Of a stretch of 64,000 bases of DNA, positions 26,303 to 34,028 are shown one piece after another. Both the position numbers and the translations under genes were made by a program. The stretch covers positions 62,001 to 126,000 of the forward strand of contig NZ_PKUQ01000009.1 of assembly GCF_002866925.1 (NCBI RefSeq), given 5' to 3'. Within the stretch, counting starts at the first letter, position 1. Every line of letters begins with the position of its first letter. The DNA is from Cohaesibacter celericrescens. GTDB lineage: Bacteria > Pseudomonadota > Alphaproteobacteria > Rhizobiales > Cohaesibacteraceae. The notes beneath the pieces are model-generated. The model had not been told where the DNA came from. It ran no database searches and saw nothing but the letters and a program-made list of their open reading frames with translations.

Positions 26303-27646
26303 ATGAGCAAACTATTGATCTCGCGCCGCGGTTTGATCAAGTCCAGCGCTATGGTAGGCGCAGGCTTGGCCATGCCGACAATTTTTACAAGCAGCGCAAG
26401 TGCATTCACAAACGAACCCAAAGGCAGCAGTGTTGTCTTTGGTTTCAACGTTCCCCAGACCGGTCCTTATGCGGACGAAGGCCTAGATGAGCTTCGCGCA
26501 CAAGAACTTGCTATCCAGCACCTGAATGGTGAAGGCGATGGCGGCATGTTGAACACCTTCTCGTCGAAGGTTCTAAAGGGCAACGGCATCCTGGGCAAAA
26601 AAGTCGAATTTGTAACCGGCGACACCCAGACCAAGTCTGACGCAGCCCGCGCATCGGCTCGCTCGATGATTGAAAAAGACGGTGCTATCATGATCAACGG
26701 CGGTTCGTCCTCGGGCGTGGCTGTTGCTGTTCAGGGGCTCTGCCAAGAAGCTGGCGTTATCTTTATGGCTGGCCTCACTCACTCCAACGACACCACGGGT
26801 AAAGACAGAAAAGCCAATGGTTTCCGTCACTTCTTCAATGCCTATATGTCTGGTGCAGCCCTCGCTCCGGTGCTCAAGGAAGCTTACGGTGCCGACCGTC
26901 GTGCTTATCACTTGACCGCCGACTACACTTGGGGTTGGACGCAGCAGGCTTCCATCCAGCAGGCTACCGAAGGCGTGGGTTGGCAAACCGTCAACAACGT
27001 ACTGACCCCGCTGGCATCTACAGACTTCTCGTCCTACATCGCTCCGGTTCTGAACTCTGGCGCCGACGTGCTCGTCCTGAACCATTACGGCGGGAACATG
27101 GTCAACTCTCTGACCAACGCTGTTCAATTCGGCCTGCTCGACAAGATGGTCAACGGCAAGCAGTTCGAGATCGTTGTTCCGCTCTATTCTGAGCTGATGG
27201 CGGCTGGTGCTGGCGAAAACGTACGTGGTGTGTTCGGTTCAATGAACTGGAACTGGCAGCTGCAGGATGAAGGCTCCAAGGCCTTTGTTAAATCCTTTGG
27301 TGAAAAATACGGTCGTCCGCCATCAAACTCCGCGCACACCTGCTACGTCCAGACATTGCTTTATGCAGATGCTTGTGAACGTGCGGGCACCTTCAATCCT
27401 TGCGGCGTTGCTGAAGCGCTCGAAGGCTTCGATTTCGACGGCTTGGGCAACGGTCCTACACATTATCGTGCCGACGACCATCAGTGCTTCAAAGACGTGC
27501 TGGTCATGAAGGGCAAGGAAAATCCGACCAACCAATATGACACGCTGGAAATCGTTGAAGTGACGCCGCGTGAACAGGTTGAGTATGCTCCGGATCATCC
27601 GATGTTCGCCGGTGGCGACCTCGGAAAATGCAACGCGGGCGCATAA
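26303..27646 (+). CDS. ABC transporter substrate-binding protein, branched-chain amino acid (HAAT) type
   Basis: 447 aa. The N-terminus MSKLLISRRGLIKSSAMVGA has a twin-arginine motif (SRRGLIK), then a hydrophobic stretch and a cleavage site near SASA, so it is probably exported folded by Tat. The mature part is a type I periplasmic binding fold (FGFNVPQTGPYADEGLDELR, INGGSSSGVAVAVQGLCQEA). ATG 26303 has GGAGG about 7 nt upstream. Heads a five-gene importer. It is longer and more divergent than LivJ, so the ligand could be an amino acid, amide, urea or another small solute. Confidence 0.88.
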   Translation: MSKLLISRRGLIKSSAMVGAGLAMPTIFTSSASAFTNEPKGSSVVFGFNVPQTGPYADEGLDELRAQELAIQHLNGEGDGGMLNTFSSKVLKGNGILGKKVEFVTGDTQTKSDAARASARSMIEKDGAIMINGGSSSGVAVAVQGLCQEAGVIFMAGLTHSNDTTGKDRKANGFRHFFNAYMSGAALAPVLKEAYGADRRAYHLTADYTWGWTQQASIQQATEGVGWQTVNNVLTPLASTDFSSYIAPVLNSGADVLVLNHYGGNMVNSLTNAVQFGLLDKMVNGKQFEIVVPLYSELMAAGAGENVRGVFGSMNWNWQLQDEGSKAFVKSFGEKYGRPPSNSAHTCYVQTLLYADACERAGTFNPCGVAEALEGFDFDGLGNGPTHYRADDHQCFKDVLVMKGKENPTNQYDTLEIVEVTPREQVEYAPDHPMFAGGDLGKCNAGA

Positions 27647-27662
27647 TCTGAACCATCTGTTG

Positions 27663-27698
27663 GCCGCGCCGTCTAACGGTGGCGCGGCTTTCTATTTT
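27663..27698 (+). terminator. Intrinsic terminator/attenuator after the HAAT binding protein
   Basis: GCCGCGCC (27663-27670) pairs with GGCGCGGC (27681-27688), followed by TTTCTATTTT. It lies between the binding-protein and permease genes. Partial termination here would give the excess of binding protein usual for ABC importers. Confidence 0.75.
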
Positions 27699-27756
27699 AA
27701 TTGGGGCTAGAACCGCCGCGCATGCTGCGCACGGTTTAATCGATGCGGGCTTTTCA

Positions 27757-28788
27757 ATGGACGCAATCATTCTTCAGATTCTCAACGGTCTAGACAAAGG
27801 CAGCGCCTATGCTCTGATCGCACTGGGACTGACACTCATCTTCGGTACGCTGGGCGTGGTCAACTTCGCCCACGGTGCCCTGTTTATGCTGGGTTCCTTC
27901 TGCGCCGTTACGCTTCAGAGAATTCTCTCGCTGTCCTTTACAGTGGAAGACCCGACCCAGAAGGACTTTCTTGGCAATCCGCTGAAGGTCGATACACCCT
28001 ACATAGTCAACTGGTTTGGCGATGTGACAGGCAACGCCATTATCAACTGGTCCGTGCCGCTGTCGATCTTGTTCGCCATCCCCGTGATGCTGCTTGTCGG
28101 CTATGTGATGGAACGCGGGCTGATCAAGCATTTCTACAAGCGCCCGCACGCCGACCAGATTCTCGTCACGTTCGGTCTTGCGATTGTCATTCAGGAAATT
28201 GTCAAATATTTCTACGGCGCCAACCCGATTCCGACACCCGCACCAGATGCATTCAAGGGATCAATCGATTTCGGGGTTTTGATCGGATACGCCGAGAATT
28301 CCATCATTTATCCTTACTGGCGTCTGGTATATTTTCTGTTTTCCGCTGTGATCATCGGTGCCGTGTTTGCTTTCTTGCGCTTCACGACCTTCGGCATGGT
28401 GGTCAGAGCCGGCATGGCCGATCGTGAGACCGTTGGTCTCCTCGGTATCAACATCGACAAACGTTTCACCATCATGTTCGGCATTGCTGCCGCAGTCGCC
28501 GGGCTTGCCGGCGTCATGTATGCACCAATCAACTCGCCCAACTATCATATGGGCATGGACTTCTTGGTGCTGTCCTTCGTTGTGGTCGTTGTCGGTGGCA
28601 TGGGCTCGCTGCCCGGTGCCGTGTTGGCTGGTTTCCTGCTGGGCATTCTCGAAAGCTTTGCTTCGATGAACGAAGTCAAGTCGCTGATCCCGGGGATCGA
28701 CCAAATTATCATTTATCTTGTTGCAATCATCATCCTTTTGACCCGCCCACGCGGTCTTATGGGTCGCAGAGGCGTGATGGAGGAATAA
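27757..28788 (+). CDS. HAAT-family ABC transporter permease, LivH type
   Basis: 343 aa, about eight to nine helices. The LivH signature LNGLDKGSAYALIALGLTLI and GVVNFAHGALFMLG lie near the N-terminus, and GLAGVMYAPINSPNYHMGMD near the C-terminus. Start at ATG 27757 (MDAIILQIL); the preceding frame lies in the terminator leader. A loop around residues 60-90 (EDPTQKDFLGNPLKVDTPYI) is an extra periplasmic insertion. Confidence 0.92.
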   Translation: MDAIILQILNGLDKGSAYALIALGLTLIFGTLGVVNFAHGALFMLGSFCAVTLQRILSLSFTVEDPTQKDFLGNPLKVDTPYIVNWFGDVTGNAIINWSVPLSILFAIPVMLLVGYVMERGLIKHFYKRPHADQILVTFGLAIVIQEIVKYFYGANPIPTPAPDAFKGSIDFGVLIGYAENSIIYPYWRLVYFLFSAVIIGAVFAFLRFTTFGMVVRAGMADRETVGLLGINIDKRFTIMFGIAAAVAGLAGVMYAPINSPNYHMGMDFLVLSFVVVVVGGMGSLPGAVLAGFLLGILESFASMNEVKSLIPGIDQIIIYLVAIIILLTRPRGLMGRRGVMEE

Positions 28789-28791
28789 TCC

Positions 28792-30000
28792 ATGCTGGGT
28801 CTGAGTAAGAAAGATACTACCTTTCTCCTCATCGTTATCTTTTTAACGTTGGCGACACCGATATTGCTGCAGCCGTTCCCCGAGAACTCGGCGCTGGCGC
28901 AGTTCAATGCCGGATATCCCGATCTGATGCAGCGATTTGCCATTTACGGCATCTTCGCTATCGGGTTCAACATTCTTTTCGGTCTGACCGGCTATCTCTC
29001 TTTCGGTCACGCAGCCTTCCTTGGCGTCGGATCTTATTCCGTTGTCTGGATGTACAAGCTGTTGAGCTACAATGTGTTGCCCGGTCTCTTGTTGGCCGTC
29101 TTCTTGTCAGCACTGTTTGCATTGCTGATTGGCTACATCTCTCTGCGCAGGTCGGGCATCTATTTCTCGATCCTGACGCTGGCCTTGGCACAAATGTCGT
29201 TCAATCTGGCCTACTCGGTGCTTACGCCGTTAACCAACGGGGAAACCGGTCTGCAGGTCTATAATGACGATCCGCAAGTCCTGATGGGAGAAGGCAGCCT
29301 AACCTCGCCGCATTTCTTTGGCATTGTGATGAATGATGTCACCAAGGTTGAAGTCGGGGGCTGGCAGTTCACCTTCAGCAACGGTTACTACTTCTGCGCC
29401 ATCATCGCGATTGTGGTTTTCTATATTTCCCTGCGGATCTTCCGTTCGCCCTTCGGCATCATGCTGCGTGCGATCAAGACCAATCAGACACGGATGAGCT
29501 ATACCGGTCTCAACCCGCGTCCCTACACGCTTGCAGCCTTCGTCATTTCAGGTATGTATGCAGGTCTCGCCGGTGGTTTGCTGGCCTCGATGGATCCGCT
29601 CGCAGGCGCCGAACGCATGCAATGGACAGCATCGGGAGAAGTGGTGCTCATGACCATTCTGGGTGGTGCCGGCACGCTAATGGGCCCCGTGCTCGGCGCA
29701 GGCTTCATCAAATATTTTGAGAATATCTTCTCAAAAATCAACGATAACATCCTGCATGGCTGGTTCTCGGCGCTGCCCGATGGACTGGAAGACGCAATTG
29801 TCTTCCTGATGCATCCCTTTATCGGCAAGGGCTGGCACCTGACATTGGGTCTGCTGTTCATGATGGTGGTTATCTTCCTGCCCGGTGGTCTGATCGAAGG
29901 TGGGCAACGCATTAAAGATTGGTCCAAGCGCAAGAAAACGCCCAAAGTTCCGCCCAAAGACCCAGAACATCACCCGAAACCAGCCCCTCACGTGGCCTAG
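28792..30000 (+). CDS. HAAT-family ABC transporter permease, LivM type
   Basis: 402 aa integral membrane protein. [20 protein letters not shown] and [20 protein letters not shown] are the LivM hallmarks, and the coupling region [20 protein letters not shown] follows. The C-terminal cytoplasmic tail is lysine/proline-rich ([19 protein letters not shown]). Starts 3 nt after the LivH-type stop. Confidence 0.92.
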   Translation: MLGLSKKDTTFLLIVIFLTLATPILLQPFPENSALAQFNAGYPDLMQRFAIYGIFAIGFNILFGLTGYLSFGHAAFLGVGSYSVVWMYKLLSYNVLPGLLLAVFLSALFALLIGYISLRRSGIYFSILTLALAQMSFNLAYSVLTPLTNGETGLQVYNDDPQVLMGEGSLTSPHFFGIVMNDVTKVEVGGWQFTFSNGYYFCAIIAIVVFYISLRIFRSPFGIMLRAIKTNQTRMSYTGLNPRPYTLAAFVISGMYAGLAGGLLASMDPLAGAERMQWTASGEVVLMTILGGAGTLMGPVLGAGFIKYFENIFSKINDNILHGWFSALPDGLEDAIVFLMHPFIGKGWHLTLGLLFMMVVIFLPGGLIEGGQRIKDWSKRKKTPKVPPKDPEHHPKPAPHVA

Positions 30001-30010
30001 AGTCATTTTC

Positions 30011-30033
30011 GATCAGCTTGCATAAAGCTGGTC
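30011..30033. other. Small hairpin between LivM-type and LivG-type genes
   Basis: GATCAGCTT/AAGCTGGTC (9 bp, one G-U pair) with a 5-nt loop, 10 nt after the permease stop in a 115-bp gap. Possible mRNA-processing or stability element. Confidence 0.35.
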
Positions 30034-30115
30034 GAAAAGACCCAACAACACAAATATTTGGCGCGATTTTACGACTTAAAGAGAGCCAAAATCACGCTGA
30101 TGGAGATTGCAGATC

Positions 30116-30871
30116 ATGGGAATTCTTGAAGTAACGGGCGTAAACAAGCGCTTTGGCGGACTGCAAGCGTTGGGCGATGTCAATCTATCGGTGGCCGAAA
30201 ATTCGGTTCATGCGATCATTGGTCCGAACGGTGCAGGCAAATCGACATTACTCAATTGCCTCGTTGGCAAGCTAAAACCGGATACAGGCACGGTGACCTT
30301 TCAGGGGGACTCCGTGCTTGGCCGGACGCCATTTGAAATCAACCAGATGGGGATTAGCCGCGTGTTTCAGACACCGGAAATTTTCACCGATCTGACCGTG
30401 ATGGAAAATATGCTCATTCCTTGCTTTGCCAAGCGGGACGGGGCATTCCGGATGCACGCTTTTGGTTCCATCGCTAATGAACGCGAGATTGTTGAACGGG
30501 CCGAGCATATGCTTGAAGAGGTCAATATGACCACGAAGCTTGATATGCTCGCCGGATCAATGTCGCGTGGGGACAAAAGGCGTCTCGAAATGGCTATGTG
30601 TTTGGTGCAGGAACCCAAGCTTCTTTTGCTTGACGAACCCACCGCGGGCATGGCGCGGGCCGACACCAACAATACGATTGATCTACTGAAAGAGATCCAC
30701 GACAAGCACGACATCACCATTGCTATCATTGAGCATGATATGCATGTGGTCTTTTCTCTTGCACAGCGCATTACCGTTCTGGCGCAGGGTACACCACTTG
30801 TCGAAGACACTCCGGAAAATATCAAGGGTCATCCGAAGGTCAAGGAAGCCTATTTGGGAGAAGCAGCATGA
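30116..30871 (+). CDS. HAAT-family ABC transporter ATP-binding protein, LivG type
   Basis: 251 aa ATPase: Walker A GPNGAGKSTLLNCLVG near residues 38-53, signature SMSRGDKRRLEMAMCL (degenerate LSGGxQR, as SRGDKR), Walker B LLLLDEPTAGM, and AIIEHDMHVVFSLA, the LivG H-loop. Start at ATG 30116, with GGAG 10 nt before. The non-canonical signature is shared by a LivG subset. The stop overlaps the next ATG (ATGA). Confidence 0.92.
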   Translation: MGILEVTGVNKRFGGLQALGDVNLSVAENSVHAIIGPNGAGKSTLLNCLVGKLKPDTGTVTFQGDSVLGRTPFEINQMGISRVFQTPEIFTDLTVMENMLIPCFAKRDGAFRMHAFGSIANEREIVERAEHMLEEVNMTTKLDMLAGSMSRGDKRRLEMAMCLVQEPKLLLLDEPTAGMARADTNNTIDLLKEIHDKHDITIAIIEHDMHVVFSLAQRITVLAQGTPLVEDTPENIKGHPKVKEAYLGEAA

Positions 30872-31659
30872 CCGACATTTCCATTGAAGCGACCCCGCGA
30901 CCGCCAGAAGAGCGTCCCGATTTCTCCAAACATGCCAATTTGGCGGCAACCGCGCCGGCCTTTCTGTCTGTCCACGATATCCACGCTTATTATGGTGAAA
31001 GCTATATCGTGCAAGGAGTTTCCTTCAACGTTCATGAGGGAGAAATTCTGGCGTTGTTGGGGCGCAATGGCGCTGGTAAAACCTCTACGTTAAGAACGAT
31101 TGCGCGCCTTGACGATCCGGCATTGACCCATGGTGAAATCTGGTTGGACCATCAGCATCTTCACACAATGAAGAGTCATGAAGCCGCGCGGGCTGGTATG
31201 ATTTTGGTGCCAGAGGATCGGCGCATCATTCCCGGCCTGACAGTCGAGGAAAATATCCAATTGGCGCAGATCGTCGAGCCAATCGGATGGAGCCTTGAAC
31301 GGTTGTATGACCTGTTCCCGCGGATGGGTGAAAGACGCAACCAAGAGGGCGTTACCCTGTCGGGTGGTGAACAGCAAATGCTGGCAATTGCGCGTGCATT
31401 GGCGCGTGATATCAAGGTGTTGCTGCTGGATGAGCCTTACGAGGGATTGGCTCCTGTTATTGTTGATGAGATTGAAAAGACACTCGAAATCATCAAGAAA
31501 CAGGGCATCACCACTATTTTGGTTGAGCAGAATGCCGTGCGGGCGCTCGAACTTGCCGATCGCGCCGTTATTCTTGACACTGGTTTGGTGGTCTTTGATG
31601 GCTCAGCCAAAGAGGTGCTCGACAATAAAGAGCTACGTGAGGAATATCTGGCCATTTGA
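30868..31659 (+). CDS. HAAT-family ABC transporter ATP-binding protein, LivF type
   Basis: 263 aa ATPase. Walker A LLGRNGAGKTSTLRTIA, signature LSGGEQQMLAIARAL, Walker B VLLLDEPYEGLAP, H-loop ILVEQNAVRALELA. It carries a 30-residue N-terminal extension (EATPRPPEERPDFSKHAN) before the ATPase core. Fifth and last gene of the importer operon. Confidence 0.92.
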   Translation: MTDISIEATPRPPEERPDFSKHANLAATAPAFLSVHDIHAYYGESYIVQGVSFNVHEGEILALLGRNGAGKTSTLRTIARLDDPALTHGEIWLDHQHLHTMKSHEAARAGMILVPEDRRIIPGLTVEENIQLAQIVEPIGWSLERLYDLFPRMGERRNQEGVTLSGGEQQMLAIARALARDIKVLLLDEPYEGLAPVIVDEIEKTLEIIKKQGITTILVEQNAVRALELADRAVILDTGLVVFDGSAKEVLDNKELREEYLAI

Positions 31660-31702
31660 TATCCTGCCCTCATGCGCGGGGGGGAACCGCCATGTACCAT
31701 CT

Positions 31703-31734
31703 AAAGCTGACGAGGGGTCTTCGTCAGCTTTTTT
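31703..31734 (+). terminator. Rho-independent terminator of the HAAT operon
   Basis: AAAGCTGACGA (31703-31713) pairs with TCGTCAGCTTT, ending in a run of six T (31729-31734). It lies 44 nt after the last ATPase gene. Confidence 0.9.
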
Positions 31735-31943
31735 GTATGGCATAGCGCTGATTGATGGCAGTGAAACTGTCCATTTTGTGACGTTCCCGGCACTTTTAAA
31801 TACCAGTCAGCGCTTCTATACTGCCAATAAAAGCCGGATCGCGTCGAATGTAAGATCCACGCGCACCAATTGGGTTGTAGCAATGGGCATGGCACCGGCA
31901 TGGCCATTGACAGGGCTAAGGGGACTGCCAAATATTCGGCTTT

Positions 31944-32999
31944 CTAGCCTTCACACTGTTTTCTAGTCATTTCACTGGGAGGATGGCCAAATCGTCGACG
32001 AAAGGCGCTCGAGAAATATTGGCTAGAATTAAATCCGCATTGAAATGCGACTTCTGTCACCGTGAGCTTCTGCTCGGACGCCAGCAACGCAATGCCATGC
32101 TCGAGCCGCAAGTGGGTGAGATACTCCATCGGCGTCATGTTTTTTAACTTCTTGCAATAGTCTGCAAAGCGTGTGCGTGACAGCCCGCATTCCTCGGCCA
32201 TGGCATCCAGCGTCCAATGCTGGTCCAGTGCATGTTCTAGTTGCTTGAGAAAAATCAACACGGTGTTTTGCATAAAGGAGAGATTGTGATTGAGGGCTGG
32301 TGCCTGAACCTCCATCCGCTCCAACAAACAGCTGAACAAAGAATTGAGGGCAATTTTGAGGCGCGTTTCGCCCTGCTCGGGCAGGCGATCACGTACGATG
32401 TGGGCAATTGATTCATAGATTTTTGAAAGCTCGGAGCCAGCATCCCATACGGGTTTTTCATTGAGCTGCACCAGCTTTTTCAGGCATTCCTTTTCATGGT
32501 CCGACAGCAGAACCCACTCAGGCCAGGTCCATTGCTCGTTGGGGCGACGAACCCCCACATCCAGAATGGTCCAGATCAGTCTGCTTGGTCCCACATTGGG
32601 CTCACCAATGCTGTGCAATTGCCAAGGGCGAACAACCAATAGCTGGCCCTGAACAAGCCTGTGACTAACGCCGTCTACATCCACATGCAAAGATCCGCGA
32701 GCGACATAGGCCAGCTTGATGCCTTCGTTGCAGTGACGGGCAAGACGCCAGTCCTGTTCTGTCTTGGCATCCCAATATCCCACCGTGCAAATCTGTGGCA
32801 ACCGATGCTGCAATGACAGGCCGGGGTAGGAGCCTCTGGTCCATGCTTTTAGTTCGACTTCACCACGCTGTGCGGCTGCCTGCAAATCCTTGCAATTGTC
32901 GGCATAGAGCATCGAGCCTGGCTCGCGAAATACGGTTGGGCGATCTGCTGGGTGGACGGGGGTGATGTCCTCAACGGTCATTTTGCTTTTTCTCTTCAT
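31944..32999 (-). CDS. AraC family transcriptional regulator
   Basis: 351 aa. The N-terminal cupin-like ligand domain (about 60-150: HCNEGIKLAYVARGSLHVDV, QLLVVRPWQLHSIG) is followed by a C-terminal double HTH (WTLDAMAEECGLSRTRFADY, then LTVTEVAFQCGFNSSQYFSS). Start set at ATG 32999; ATG 32981 is also possible. Divergent from the epimerase and ABC sugar operon at 33147, so it is the likely sugar-responsive activator of that operon. Confidence 0.88.
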   Translation of the reverse strand: MKRKSKMTVEDITPVHPADRPTVFREPGSMLYADNCKDLQAAAQRGEVELKAWTRGSYPGLSLQHRLPQICTVGYWDAKTEQDWRLARHCNEGIKLAYVARGSLHVDVDGVSHRLVQGQLLVVRPWQLHSIGEPNVGPSRLIWTILDVGVRRPNEQWTWPEWVLLSDHEKECLKKLVQLNEKPVWDAGSELSKIYESIAHIVRDRLPEQGETRLKIALNSLFSCLLERMEVQAPALNHNLSFMQNTVLIFLKQLEHALDQHWTLDAMAEECGLSRTRFADYCKKLKNMTPMEYLTHLRLEHGIALLASEQKLTVTEVAFQCGFNSSQYFSSAFRRRFGHPPSEMTRKQCEG

Positions 33000-33146
33000 A
33001 ACAGGATATATAAAATTTACCAGTTGTTGATTTTGCAAGCAAGCAAATACTTCTTGTGAGAAACTGTTCTTGTCATGGAAGTCGTATTTGAAAAGCGACG
33101 AGTCGCCATGGCATCAATGGTCACATCTCAAAAGGGGGGACGCATC

Positions 33147-34028
33147 TTGCTCATAGGGTTTAACATGCTCTTGGTGGATGGAAAGATAGGGCTTGAGCAT
33201 CTTTCAATCCTGCAAAAACTAAAGAATTTTGGGTATGATGGCGTTGAAATTCCTGTCTTGGAAGGCGAAACACAGCATTATCGAGACCTTGGGAAAGCGA
33301 TCCGAGATATTGGCCTCAGGGTAACTGCATCTACCGCGCTGCCAAGCGAAGTCAACCCCTTGAGCCCCGATCAATCCGTGCGGAACCGTGCCGCAGATTT
33401 TTACAAGTGGCTGATTGAAGCGAGCCATGAGCTTGGAGCTGAGCTGGTTGTTGGGCCCGTACATTCTCCCATTGGATATTTTACTGGCAATGGTCCTACG
33501 GAACAAGAGACGGAGCGCTGCGTAGAAGCAATGCGCATCCTTTGCGATGAGGCTCATTCCGTTGGAATTGGCATTTCACTGGAGGCGGTAAACCGGTTTG
33601 AATGCTACATCGTCAATACCTTGGAAGCTGCATCCGAAATTTACCAAAAAGTGAATCATCCTGCCTTTGGTTATATGTTTGATACCTTCCATGCAAACAT
33701 CGAAGAAAAGGATCCGGTTGCTGCGCTGCGCACCTATCGCAATGGGGTGACGCATGTGCATATATCAGAAAATGACCGAGGCATTCCCGGAAGAGGGCAT
33801 GTTGATTTCAGAAAACCAATCAAGCTTCTGCGCGAAACCGGTTACGATCAATGGATCACCGTCGAAGCCTTTGGACGTTCCTTGCCGGCGCTTGCCGCCG
33901 CTACGCGCGTCTGGCGTGATTTGTTCGAAGATCGCGACACTTTGTTTGCTGAGAGCATCGACCTGATCCGCAAGGAGTGGGCCTTTGCAGGTGATGAGCT
34001 GGGCATGGCAAACGGGGATGGTAAATAA
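33147..34028 (+). CDS. Sugar epimerase, D-tagatose/D-psicose 3-epimerase-like TIM barrel
   Basis: 293 aa xylose-isomerase-like barrel. Metal ligands are visible as Glu in SLEAVNRFE, Asp in FDTFHANI, His in HVHISENDRG and Glu in TVEAFGRSL, the set of D-tagatose 3-epimerase. Start proposed at TTG 33147 (MLIGFNMLLVDG), with GGGGGGA 6 nt before; the family N-terminus is MKIGFN-like. An in-frame ATG at 33075 would add 24 residues with no homology I recognise. The stop overlaps the next gene (TAATG). Probably interconverts a ketose imported by the adjacent ABC system. Confidence 0.85.
   Translation: MLIGFNMLLVDGKIGLEHLSILQKLKNFGYDGVEIPVLEGETQHYRDLGKAIRDIGLRVTASTALPSEVNPLSPDQSVRNRAADFYKWLIEASHELGAELVVGPVHSPIGYFTGNGPTEQETERCVEAMRILCDEAHSVGIGISLEAVNRFECYIVNTLEAASEIYQKVNHPAFGYMFDTFHANIEEKDPVAALRTYRNGVTHVHISENDRGIPGRGHVDFRKPIKLLRETGYDQWITVEAFGRSLPALAAATRVWRDLFEDRDTLFAESIDLIRKEWAFAGDELGMANGDGK

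Noticed and set aside
30051-30060. CAAATATTTG motif shared with 6000-6009 and 6030-6039
   Set aside because: Two of the three copies are arms of one hairpin, and AT-rich 10-mers recur by chance; no common context.
31735-31943. Minus-strand frame ending TQLVRVDLTFDAIRLLLAV after the AraC gene
   Set aside because: Reads like a protein C-terminus but is short and matches no family I can name; not called.
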